A stretch of DNA of 64,000 nt from Byssothecium circinans (lineage: Eukaryota; Ascomycota; Dothideomycetes; Pleosporales; Massarinaceae): NCBI GenBank assembly GCA_010015675.1, contig ML977013.1:91816-155815 (forward strand). The letters are read 5' to 3'. The position numbers were made by a program, and so were the translations under genes. Positions 1 to 10,264 of the stretch are shown here, piece after piece. Below the pieces are notes generated by a model. That model did not search any database, was not told the origin of the DNA, and saw nothing but the letters and a program-made list of their open reading frames with translations. The first letter of the stretch is position 1, and each line of letters begins with the position of its first letter.

Positions 1-1912
1 GTACGGAGACTGCGCGCTTGTGCGTCGGGGGTAGAGGGACATCGTGTTTTAGGTGGGGAGGGATCAGGGAGGCCCAGCCTTGGAGCGAGATGAGGAGCTG
101 GGTGACGGTGGAGAAGGAGATTAGACGACTGTTTGTGGGGCGCTCGGTGTAGATTGCTTGGATTATTTCGCGTTTGAGACGGGAGAGGGTTACGGAGGTG
201 CTGAGCCAGGAGAGAGGCGTGTGTATGCCGGGGTAGATAACCTAAGTATTGTAAGACTTCGCTTTCTGTCGCAAGCCTCTAGCAGTCGGACTTACTTGTT
301 CCGATGGTAGGGGAGTCGTGATCTTCAAGTGCCGTTCATCGATCAGCGTTGGAGTACCACCCCGCGATGCTATTTCTTGATCGAGAGTGAACAATGTCCA
401 CCATATTCTGCGGTTCTGCTCGCGTTCCATGGCCGCTGCTGCATCGGGTATTTGGTCGCGGTGTAGGCCGAGGGAATACGCCATCTGGATACTCGCGCCC
501 ATGAACAAGTACGAACTAGTTCTCGACAACACGTTCTCAAGCGCGATACTCTGCTACACGTCAGCTCCTCCTTCCGTGCAAGATCTTTCCATCTCATCCT
601 ATCCTGTAATAGTGGGCACCATACCAATATAGCCATAGCCCGTATACTATCAATATCCGCCTCATCATAGACGGTGGGAATCAGCTGTTTCGCCAAATTG
701 ATATAATCCGTCGAATTTCTCTCATCTTCGGCAGCAGGCGAGCCAACCGCCAACGGACTCCTCCCCGTTGGTTCCTCGTAATTTGCCGCACCAATCGCAA
801 AGATCGTATACAAGGAGCACATCCATGAAGTCGACGGGTATGCATCATTACCCGAGTATGTTCTGTCGACGCGGTCGAGAAAGGTATCCGTAGAGTAGAA
901 CCAGTACGTACAATGCACGTCTTGGAGGAAACGTGAGATGTACAGGTTGCCAAGGTCGCGGCGGGGTAGGTAGAGTTGGGAAGAAGAGGAGTCTGGAGAG
1001 GAAGCGATCATGAGGGGCGGTGGGTAGGATCCGACTTTTGGAGGGCCAATAATTTTTGAGTTTGCGCGGCTTTGGCCCATGTAGCAGACGGCCGCATTAA
1101 AGGGGATTTCCGAGTGTGTGCCGACGTATCCTGTTCTTGTCAGTTTCCGACACCGAGCATCATGATGGCAGTGACACCTACGGAACCTTCCTGTAGAGTC
1201 TTGCATCAGACATCCCAAGGGCTCATGTAGTTCGTTCGCATTCTCCCCTCCCGTCCCTCCACCTACATCCGCACCTTCTACCTCGCCTTCTCCGTCGCCT
1301 TCCTCTTTGATGCCGTCGGGACTGCTCCCCATAGGGCTTGGTTCCAAATTGCCTCCATGGATCGGCAATCCGGTTAATGGGTTCACTAACCTTTTTCCCT
1401 CGGTGATGTCTTTAGCAATCGCCCTCAAAGTAATGAGATTGAGTTCCTGGTCCGGGAAGATGTGCTCCAAGATTCGCATGGAGCACTGGTATTCTTCCTC
1501 GGTGACATGGTAGTATGGACGCTTGCGGCGGGGCGTGGCAATCTGGCAGGTTGAGCCGGTACGGGCACAGTAGCGGCACGGTCCCGGGACTGCAAAGGGT
1601 CAATATAGAAGGAGTTGTGGGAGGAATTGAGGCAAGACGGGATGATAAAACAAAAAGAAGCGAAGTGGAGACGTACTCGGATCGATGCACTACACGGGCG
1701 GTCAATCGGCTTGGCAGGTACACGATGATAGCCAGGGGTGTACATACCTTTGTTTTCCGACTCCTGCAGCGATCACAGCTGCTATGCACACGGTGGGTTC
1801 CAGGCGGTCTGACATTCGGACCCGCACTCGCACTACCGCTGCTACTGCCACCGCCCCCTCCTCCTCCTCCGCCGCCGCCGCCGACATTCACATTGCCTGC
1901 GAGGCCGGCCAT
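1..1912 (-). CDS. Zn2Cys6 transcription factor with fungal-specific TF domain (3' end outside window)
   Basis: Nuclear DNA-binding regulator, probably of the adjacent catabolic genes. Exons on the minus strand: 1912-1748, 1689-1677, 1589-1182, 1130-625, 550-296 and 241 to beyond position 1, all joining in frame. The start chosen is the ATG at 1910-1912; the frame is open further upstream but without an ATG. The protein begins with a poly-Gly stretch, then the zinc cluster CDRCRSRKTK-C-IDPIPGP-CRYCARTGSTC (CX2CX6CX7CX2CX6C), whose third Cys is supplied by a 13-nt microexon. The basic linker TPRRKRPYYHV and the region MRILEHIFPD follow. Further on, YLFMGASIQMAYSLGLHRD and NRRIWWTLFTLDQE are hallmarks of the fungal-specific TF domain. 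An acidic/Gly linker lies between them. Family assignment is firm; the regulatory target is inferred only from position. Confidence 0.88.
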
Positions 1913-2459
1913 TGCAGAAGCCGACGTCGACGACGTCTCTAGTATTCGCGAGGGGTGTGGGTTGATTAGCTTACCGTACTTCGGCCAAGACTCGGAGGTC
2001 CGAGGTCTAACTCGACTCAACCGAGGAGGCCAAGGGTCCAACCACGTGCACGACAAGCCGCGGGATTGATGTCATTCGGCGGGGCGGAGCGCGCGCTGGA
2101 CGTCACGGTCACGGTCACGATCACACGATCACGACAAGCATAGGCTCCACGGTAACAAAATAATGTTGTGGGAGGTGGATAGCGAAGGGTTGGAGAAATG
2201 CGGGGATGGTCCGCGTTCTAAGTGTGGAGCCGCTAGCGCAGGGAAGGAAGCGCGCCGCTGAGCTGAGCTTGTCCTGTCTGGACCGGCTAAACTTAGATGG
2301 AGTTTCAGGCAGTGGGAATCGCGGTTTGTCTAAAGCTCACATATTTAGATGATGAAGACAGAAGTGGCCAACCAAGTGCTCGGTACATACAAGGCGCTGA
2401 TGAGAAAATGGCGCGAGAAATGTACATGCGATGCCGACATGGTCCCAAGCAATCATCCA
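1913..2459. promoter_or_regulatory. Intergenic region: promoter/5' UTR of the Zn2Cys6 regulator and 3' side of the aldehyde dehydrogenase
   Basis: Both flanking genes are on the minus strand, so this is the upstream side of the regulator. It contains a short tandem run of GTCACG around 2101-2125. No further gene was found. Confidence 0.4.
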
Positions 2460-4006
2460 TCAGTCAATCTTGATGAGCACAGCCTTGGTCTCCAAAAAGT
2501 TGTCCAGCGAGTAGTGGGGTTCGCCCTCCCGTCCACTTCCACTCGACTTGTATCCTCCGAAGGGCATGTCATTAGCAATTGCTGGACTGGTGCAGTTCAC
2601 GCCCACGGTGCCTGCCTCAAGACCCTTGGCAAACCGGATTGCGCGGTCGATGTTCTTCGTATACACGGCAGCGTACAGCCCGTACTCTGTGTTGTTCGCC
2701 TTTCCTAATACTTCTTCCTCCGTCTTGAAGATGTTGATGTTGACCACAGGGCCAAAGACCTCCTCTTTCATGATGGTCGCGTCTTCGGGCGTATTGGTGA
2801 AGATTGTGGGCTGGATATAGTACCCTTCTCGGCCCGAAGGAGCGCCGCCACCCAGAACGAGGTCACCGGACTGCTTGCCCATTTCCAGATAGCGAAGGAC
2901 CGTCTTTTGCTGCACTTCGTCTGCCTGAGGACCGTGGTTGATGCCCTGCTCCTGGGGATCGCCAACGTGGACTTGCTTAGTGAAAGCCTCTTTAAAGAGC
3001 TCGATGTACTTTTCGGCGATGGTGTCTTGGACGTAGACACGTGAGTTGGCCATGCATACTTGACCGCTGTTCCATTGGATGCTGTAGGCTGTTTCCTTGA
3101 CCGCTTTTTCAATGTCGGCGTCGTCGAAAATGATGGCTGGGGACTTGCCGCCCAATTCAAGGTACACTTGCTTAAGGTTCGACTTTGCGGCGGCGGCTTG
3201 GATTATACGGCCAGTCCGCCCAGAGCCGGTGAATGAGAGGGCGCGAACGTCCATGTGGTTGCTCAGGATAGAGCCGCTCACGTTACCAAAGCCGGTGATG
3301 ATGTTGATGACGCCTGGCGGAAAGCCGGCTTTCTGGACAAGAGTTGCAATGTACGCAGAAGTCAACGGCGCCTTCTCACTGCTCTTCAACACCACTGTGT
3401 TGCCAACAATGAGAGCCGGACAGAGTTTGTTCGCCAGGAACAGAAGGGGCACATTCCAGGGGATAATGGCAGCAACGACACCATACGGCTGGCGCAGGGT
3501 TATGTTGAGGAAGCCGGGAGTCTGCACACTGCTGTGGCCTTGGACGGAACGTCCGGCTTCGGAGTAATGGTCCCATTTGGATGCGCATGCCATGGCATCA
3601 AAGAAAGCGCCCACTGGCTTTCCCATGGATGCGGCTTCGAGGGCAGCCAAGTCATCGTTGCTCTCTCGAATCAAAGTCGCGAGCTTCTTGAAGTACTGTC
3701 CACGCACCTCCGGGGCAAGAGCTGACCATGAGGGAAAGGCGGCTTTGGCGGCTGCTACGGCGCGGTCGGTGTCCTCTTCGGAGGCTTCGTGTACTGCAAT
3801 GATGTTAACCATGTCCACAACCAGACGACTTCCAGTCCGCACCTTTGGCAACCAGCTTCAGTGTGGCGGGGTTGGTAATGTCGAAAGTCTTGCCATTGGA
3901 CGACTCGGCAAACTGGTGGATGTTAGGAATGGTTGGCAACGGTGTGCCGTTCACATACCTCGCCATTGATGAAGAGTCGCGTCTCAATCTTCTCTGGGAG
4001 GCCCAT
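2460..4006 (-). CDS. NAD(P)-dependent aldehyde dehydrogenase (ALDH superfamily)
   Basis: Oxidises an aldehyde to the acid. Three exons (4006-3959, 3912-3843, 3793-2460) join in frame to 483 residues, normal for the family. The N-terminus reads MGLPEKIETRLFINGE, then FAESSNGKTFDITNPAT, the usual ALDH opening strands. Landmarks in the assembled protein are IIPWN with Asn about 153, the nucleotide-binding FTGSGRTG near 228, the general base Glu about 252 in LELGGKS, and the catalytic Cys about 286 in GQVCMAN. EEVFGPVV and PFGGYKSSGSGREG lie near the C-terminus. No targeting peptide is seen, so it is probably cytosolic. It is divergent from the SnoaL-like gene across a 460-bp promoter. Beside a stilbene-cleaving-type oxygenase, an aryl aldehyde is a plausible substrate, but this is inference. 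Confidence 0.93.
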
Positions 4007-4466
4007 TGTGCTCAGGTGGGATGAAATGTGACGAGTTGGGATATCTAGTGCAAAGGTGTGAGGGGAAGAATAATGTCACAGAGTGTGGAATTTGGAGAAG
4101 AGAATTTGGCCTGCCCTTCTCCTGGCAGACCCCACATGGGCGGAGGCATTATTGCTACGCCGCGCACTGCGATACCCCGCTGCCGGCCACGTCTTTCGGC
4201 ATGGCGTCGGTTATATAGGGCCGCAAGCTCTAGCCCGCACTAGACTTTGCCGGCGGGATGGGCCAATTCTCTGCGTGGAGGCGAAGCGGGAGTGGGATGC
4301 CTACGTGCGACTGGCGATGTGCATGTGCATGTGGAAGCTCCTGTCCATGTGGGAGGGATGAGCATGATGCTGACAAGTTAAGAAGCGGCAGCAGCCACAA
4401 AACACACAGCGGAAGTACCTTTCCATCATCCAATACAATCAGGCAATCAAGCTACCGGTATTCACC
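4007..4466. promoter_or_regulatory. Divergent promoter between aldehyde dehydrogenase and SnoaL-like gene
   Basis: A 460-bp bidirectional region between two start codons. It is rich in CGG/CCG triplets around 4139-4260, the half-sites Zn2Cys6 proteins usually bind, and has a TATATA-like stretch near 4209. No exact operator is assigned. Confidence 0.45.
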
Positions 4467-5354
4467 ATGAGCACCGAGATCGAAGACCTCAAGAAGGTGG
4501 TTGCGCAGTTGCAGAAAGAAGTAACGCGCCTGAGTGGTGAGTTCTGCTTAGTCATCTTTCACCTCCACCACGCTGACTCATCCGAATCCGAACCAGATCA
4601 AGAGGAAGTCAGGAAGCTCCAGTACAAGTACGGCTACTACCTCGACAAGTGTCTATACAAGGAGGCAAGCACCCAGCATACCGTCTAAGAAGACAGTCAC
4701 TGACACCAACAGGTCGCCGACCTCTACGCCGACCACCCCGACACCTGCGTCGAATTCCTAGGCGGCCGCTACAATGGCAAAGAGGGCGTCAAGCGTCTCT
4801 ACGTCGGCCGCTTCGCTGGAGCCTTCGTGAAGGGCCGCAACGGCCCCATCTACGGCTTCCTCCTCGACCACCCCCAAATCCAGGGCATCGTCGACGTGAA
4901 CCCCGAAGGCACCCGCGCCAAAGGCCGTTTCCGCAGCATGATGTCCGCCGGCACCCACGAGAGCATCAAGGACACGCACCCCCGCGGGCTCGTACAATGG
5001 TGGGAAGGCGGCATCTACGAGAATGAGTACATCAAGGAGGACGGTGTGTGGAAGATATTCCGCCTCTGCTACTTTCCGTTCTGGCACGCCGAGTTCGAGA
5101 AGGGCTGGGCGTACACGAAGCCGAACTATATTCCATTTTTGTCCAAGACATACCCAGACGACCCGCTTGGGCCGAATGAATTGTGCGAGCATCCGATGCT
5201 GTGGCCGGATACGAGGGTCGTGCCATTCCATTACAACCATCCAGCGACAGGGGAGCAGGTTGCGGATGATGATTTGAGGGCGCCGCATTATGGCAAGGAT
5301 GTGGATACGAGCGCGCCAGCGTTGGTGCTGAGCAAGGCGAAGTCGGAGGCATAA
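4467..5354 (+). CDS. SnoaL-like (NTF2-fold) domain protein
   Basis: Three exons (4467-4536, 4597-4664, 4713-5354) give 259 residues. The second intron (4665-4712) has a GC donor (GAG|GCAAGC) and an AG acceptor; reading through it meets a stop. The N-terminus is a short coiled helix (IEDLKKVVAQLQKEVTRL). The SnoaL_4-type core follows: EVRKLQYKYGYYLDKCLYKE, VADLYADHPD, GGRYNGKEGVKRLY and WWEGGIYENEYIKEDGVWKI. Family members include small dehydratases, isomerases and hydroxylases acting on aromatic or polyketide rings, so the reaction cannot be read from sequence. The acidic and Tyr/His residues of the YGYYLDK segment could be catalytic. Location beside an ALDH and an aryl-acid decarboxylase suggests an aromatic intermediate as substrate. 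Confidence 0.85.
4665..4712 (+). other. GC-AG intron in the SnoaL-like gene
   Basis: The intron begins GCAAGC after GAG and ends AACAG before GTCGCC. It is the only junction that keeps the frame between the KCLYKE and VADLYADHPD coding blocks. Confidence 0.75.
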
Positions 5355-5584
5355 TATCCTTAATTTAATGGTGCCGACGGCCTTAACAGACCTTCTATTT
5401 CCCTTATGCTTCGTCTCGACCTATCCGTTGTGCATAATCTGCATCAATTGATGGGTCGAAGAGATGGCCATGATCAAAGCGCCGAATCATCACTTCTATC
5501 ATCACTTCCAACACCACATCATAATGACGAGTATGCCTTCATTTCATTCTTGCTGATGCACTCTAGGTCCTTCCATCCGTCAGG

Positions 5585-6710
5585 CTACTCCTCAAGAGGG
5601 AGCTTGAACAACCTGATCGCATTCCTCCTTGCCACGGCCTCTTTCTGCTCCTCCGGTAGATCAACATTCTTCCACCAGTTCTGCGCATCCTCCACCGTCT
5701 CATACGGCGTATCTGGATCCACGTTAGCTTGCTAAATTCCCAAAGAAAGAGAGCGCACTCACCAATCGCATACAAACACCGATGCAGTCCAATCTCCTCG
5801 ATACAAAACTTCAATCCCCGCGTGTTATAATTCCCGGATGTCGTAATCGACACATTGTGCGTCCAATAGTACAAGTAATCCTCCTTCATCGGCCTCGTCC
5901 CACGCTTGAAAGGGTGGTTAATCCAATGGCTTGCTCTCCATAGGTTGAACGGTATGCTGTATCACCATTAGCACAGCACCCTAAACATCCGATAAATACT
6001 CACCCCTCTCCTAGATGTCCAGCAACAATCTGCACCCGCGGATACCGATCAAATATCCCCGATGAGCAAATAGCATACAAATGCCAGCTCAAGTCGAGGT
6101 GGAACTGCACTCCAGCCCCCAGTAAATGCTTCCTCGTCCCGTACTTCGTGCCTGGCTGCAGATCTTGCGGTATCGCATACCTCGGATGAAAGTATATCGG
6201 CACATCAAGTTCTTGCACTGTTGCCCAGAAGGGATCGTAGTCGGGAGTGTCGAAGTAAACCTTTTCCTCTGCATCTTTCCCTTTGGATTGGAAGTCATTG
6301 ACCAACCCGCCGAACATCCCCAGCTCTTTGACTGCTCGACGCAACTCATCTGCCGCATCTTTCGCATTATGCATAGAAAGAGCTGCCAAGGCGCCGAAGC
6401 GTTTTGGGTTCTTCCTGACTTCGCCAGCAAGGTAGTCATTGGCCACCTGTGCGACCTTCTTCGCTTTCTCGGGGTCCGCTTCTCCCTGTGCGCCAGGGGA
6501 GGTCAGGGAGAGAAGCATGTATTCTACGCCATGGGCGTCCATTTGCTTGAGGCGGTCATCATGGATGTCGAGGAGTTTTTTCTCGTGGGCGGAAAGTCCG
6601 GTGCTGGAGTCACTGCCAGGTCGCATCAAGCTTTGGAATTGGGCGAAGGAGTGCGCTTCTACGCCTGCGAGGTCGATGATGGCTTCTTCGACTGCGATTG
6701 TGCCTTTCAT
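5585..6710 (-). CDS. Amidohydrolase-2 family decarboxylase (2,3-dihydroxybenzoate / gamma-resorcylate decarboxylase-like)
   Basis: Metal-dependent non-oxidative decarboxylase of hydroxylated benzoates, by family. Exons 6710-6004, 5956-5763 and 5712-5585 join in frame to 342 residues, matching fungal dihydroxybenzoate decarboxylases of about 340. Start at MKGTIAVEEA, with the metal-ligand region EEA at residues 8-10. Other landmarks are IYFHPR with His about 175, the GHLGEG signature with His about 232, and the metal-binding Asp about 301 in LYAIDTPYE. No signal peptide is present. It is transcribed away from the oxygenase gene across a 600-bp promoter. The exact substrate (2,3-, 2,4- or 2,6-dihydroxybenzoate, or salicylate) cannot be told from sequence; the placement fits removal of CO2 from an aryl acid made by the ALDH. 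Confidence 0.88.
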
Positions 6711-7310
6711 CTTGCCTTTGATATCTCTTTTGCAGCTTCGAAGTGGAAAATTAAGGGACTAGTTTCAAAGGAGGAATGAGTACGTGCGATCAAAGCAATA
6801 GAAGGATTCGCTATACAAACATGCACGTCTGGTTCTCCTATACTAAGACATTCCTAAAGCATAACACAGCAATTCCTTTGCCGGCACTTGCATCTAATCC
6901 TACAGCTCGCACATGCATGATCGTGTATGCATGCGCGTACCACTGCGGCTAGCTATAGCTACCGCGGACTCATACCTCCACAACCCCACAGCTTACTCCA
7001 TTGAAGCCGGTTCCATCAGACCGAAGAACATGACACCCCTGCAATTCACGGTAGACTACCCCACCCACTACCCAACTAGTCCCCACATAGCGGGAAGCTA
7101 GGAACTACGCGTGCCGTGGGGTACACCTTCCTTCGAATTGTTTGTAAGACGGCCAGCGTATGCTGCTTCGGTTGTGCTTCAAGCTGCTCATAGCAGACTT
7201 CAGATGAACAACGCATACTTCATTCTCACCACCTCCTTGAACATCTCGCGAGCAGTAAATCACAAAAACAAAAACAAAACAAAAAGAGATAGAGATTGGC
7301 AGAAAGAGCC
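6711..7310. promoter_or_regulatory. Divergent promoter between decarboxylase and carotenoid-oxygenase-type gene
   Basis: A 600-bp shared upstream region. It contains a near-perfect inverted repeat of CGG-N13-CCG form at 6946-6964 and ATGCAT palindromes just before it (about 6912-6935). The oxygenase ATG at 7311 sits in a good context (GAGCCATGG) after an A-rich leader. Confidence 0.5.
6946..6964. promoter_or_regulatory. Candidate Zn2Cys6 operator (CGG-N13-CCG inverted repeat)
   Basis: The sequence CGGCTAGCTATAGCTACCG has everted CGG/CCG triplets around a self-complementary core TAGCTATAGCTA, with a single unpaired base. It lies in the promoter shared by two catabolic genes next to a Zn2Cys6 regulator. 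Binding is inference. Confidence 0.35.
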
Positions 7311-9155
7311 ATGGCACACATCTTCTCCCTCGCCGTGCCCCCACCACCCGCCTACCACGAAGGGAAACGTACAGACGGCCAAGTCAAGTTCCCCAACACC
7401 GGTTTCTTCCAAGGCTTCAACAAGCCCTCAAGATTGGAAGCCGACGTATTCGAGCTCGAAACCACCGGAACAATCCCAAAGGACATCAACGGAACATTCT
7501 ATCGAATACAGCCCGACCACCGCTTCCCGCCGCTCTTCGAAGAAGATATCCACTTCAACGGCGACGGCTCCGTCTCCGCCTTCCGTTTCGAAAACGGCCA
7601 TGTAGACTTCAAGCAACGCTACGTCCACACGGACCGCTACAAAGCCGAAACCGCCGCGCGCAAAGCACTCCTAGGAAAATACCGGAATCCGTATACCGAC
7701 AACGAGATGGTCAAGGGCATCATCCGCACCGCCTCAAACACCAACATCATTTTCTGGCGCGGCGTCCTCCTCGCCACCAAAGAAGACGGGCCCCCCTTCG
7801 CCATGGACCCCGTGACGCTGGAAACGATCGGTCGCTATGATTTCGACGGCCAAGTGCAGTCCCCGACCTTCACCGCGCACCCGAAATTCGACCCCGACAC
7901 GGGCGAAATGGTGTGTTATGGGTACGAAGCGGGCGGCGACGGACACGACGCGAGCCGCGATATCGTGGTGTACACCATCGATAAAGACGGCAAGAAAACG
8001 GAGGAGTGCTGGTATCAGGCGCCGTTTTGCGGCATGATTCATGACTGTGCGATTACGAAGAACTATCTCATCCTCCCGCTCACGCCGATCAAGGTTAATG
8101 TGGAGAGGATGAAGAAGGGCGGGAATCATTTCGCGTGGGATCCGGATGAGGATCAGTGGTATGGGATTGTGCCGAGGAGGAATGGGAAACCGGAGGATAT
8201 TGTGTGGTTGAGGGCTGATAACGGTATGTTCCCTATCTCTCCCACAACATGACTCTCCCTTCTCTCTTCCGATAGCACAGAGGTATGCGGGTAGAGAGTA
8301 GAAAGTATCACGAGACAAAAACTAACAGCCTAACCACCAGGTTTCCACGGCCACATAGCAGGCAGCTACGAAGACCCCACGACGGGCCACATAATCGTAG
8401 ACCTAACCATCGCCTCGGACAACGTCTTCTTCTTCTTCCCCCCCGACACCCCCACGCCGACGCCCACCACGCTCCTCCAACGCAATAAACTCGTCTCCGA
8501 CACCTACCGCTGGACCTTCGACCCGGCCCTCCCCACAAACTCCCGCGTAACCCCAACCCGCATCTTCGGCATCAACGGCGAGTTCTCCCGCATCGACGAC
8601 CGCGTGCTGACGAAACCCTACAACCACTTCTGGCAGTGCAACATCGACCCCAGCAAGCCCTACGACTTCGCAAAGTGCGGGCCGCCCGCGGGCGGGCTGT
8701 TTAATGTCCTGGGGCACTATGAGTGGGAGGCGGGACGCAGGGATACGTGGTGGGCGGGGCCGACGTGTACGTTTCAGGAACCGGTGTTTGTGCCGCGGGC
8801 GGGGTCGACGGAGGAGGGGGACGGGTATCTCATTGCGCTGCTTAATCATCTCGATGTGCTAAGGAATGATATTCTGATCTTTGAGGCGAGGGACTTGGCG
8901 CAGGGGCCGGTGGCGGCGGTGCATTTGCCGGTGAAGTTGAGGCTGGGGTTGCATGGGAATTTTGTGGCGCAGGGGGAGATTGAGGAGTGGGCGGAGAGGA
9001 GGAAGGAAGGGGGGACGGTGGGGCCGGCGAGGAAGGCGGAGGGCTTGTTGAAGTGGCAGAGGGAGATGGTGGAGAGGGGGGATGTGGGGAGGGAGAATTC
9101 GTTGAATCAGATTGTGCTGGGGGAGGTTAATGGGGTGGCAGGGGCTGGAGGGTAG
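7311..9155 (+). CDS. Carotenoid cleavage oxygenase family protein (lignostilbene/resveratrol dioxygenase-like)
   Basis: Non-haem Fe(II) dioxygenase that splits a C=C bond; fungal members cleave stilbenes such as resveratrol or apocarotenoids to two aldehydes. Exons 7311-8223 and 8341-9155 give 575 residues; the start is the first [21 protein letters not shown]. Four iron-ligand His candidates lie in family positions: TAHPKFD (about 190), GMIHDCAI (about 244), FHGHIAG (about 307) and LGLHGNF (about 509). [20 protein letters not shown] and [12 protein letters not shown] are N-terminal family signatures. No signal peptide or membrane helix is seen. In many members the chain ends shortly after the last His; here about 65 more charged residues follow ([10 protein letters not shown] and on). 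Neighbouring ALDH and decarboxylase genes favour an aromatic (stilbenoid) substrate over a carotenoid. Confidence 0.9.
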
Positions 9156-10264
9156 GTGGTGGTTTTTGGTTTTTGGATTGGGGGCCTGGGGTTTGACGGG
9201 GATAGTGGTGGCGGTTTGGGAAAGGGAAGGGGAGGAGGTGGATTTGAGGGACCCAGAGAGGGAGGTATATATGTCGTTTGGCAGTCTAAGCTAGGCATTA
9301 AAGCGTGAGATCAAGGATATGAACCTAGTTTGAAACTCCATATAGCATATCCAGAGTATCGACGCTTCCTTTTACGCTCTTTCTTACAAGTGGTGAGAAT
9401 CTATGCTCGTTATATTGATCTATGTAACGATCCAAGCCCTCCATCAGATCCGTATCAACTCTCAAACCGTAAGCTTAACAGAATAAGGCCGTAATGTTGA
9501 CACCTAACGCTCAGAGTAAACGAGGTAACACTGAAATAAAGTCGTGTATAGATAGTCTAGAGTATTGATACAAAGATTTACATTAGTTGTTCGAGAATGT
9601 AAGAATCTATCCTCGCTATATTCATAAATATAACCAGACAGACCTTTGAGCAGTTCACTATCAATACTCAACGCTCAGAGTAAAAAATATAAAATGACGC
9701 GCAATCGAAGACTTGTAAAAGTAGCCTAGATTGTTTACACGCACTTTTTAGTCACACTTTATGAATAGTAAGGGTCTGTCCTGGTCGCATTCATAAATGC
9801 ACGTATACGGTTGAACCACCTAAGCAGTTCACATAAACGCAACACTCAAAATGAATAAAATAATGCTAGCCTGAATCTCTAGATGAGTTATTCATGATTT
9901 GTACACTATATCTACCCCCCTTAGGTCTAGTGATAAGCTGATTTTGCCGCATGCATTACCCTGCCAGTGAATATTCAGATCACGTGATATCAGACGTCAG
10001 ACCTTAGACAATCATGTCGCCCGGCAACTACAACACAACAGTAGGATCACAAATCTACAGCAACAGCAACAGGATACATAGCAGTATCGCCACAAAGCAA
10101 TAGGAAATCACTTTTTACTCGACAGTGGCATTCATCTAGTATACAAAAAAAAAAAAGGACAAGGCAGAAACAAAAACAAAACAAAACAAAAAACCACAAA
10201 AACCGACCAACCACCTGCCAACCACCCACCCCCACCCCCACCCCCCAGCACCCGCCAAACCCCC
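9156..10264. repeat. AT-rich intergenic region with three degenerate tandem copies of a ~165-210-bp unit
   Basis: Copies start near 9390, 9600 and 9768. Shared blocks are AGAATCTATCCTCGC, TATATTCATAAAT, GAGCAGTTCACTA and CAACGCTCAGAGTAAA, with many C/T and G/A differences between copies. No coding frame is present. Simple A/C-rich sequence (A-runs and CAAAA units) lies at 10143-10250. Confidence 0.5.
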
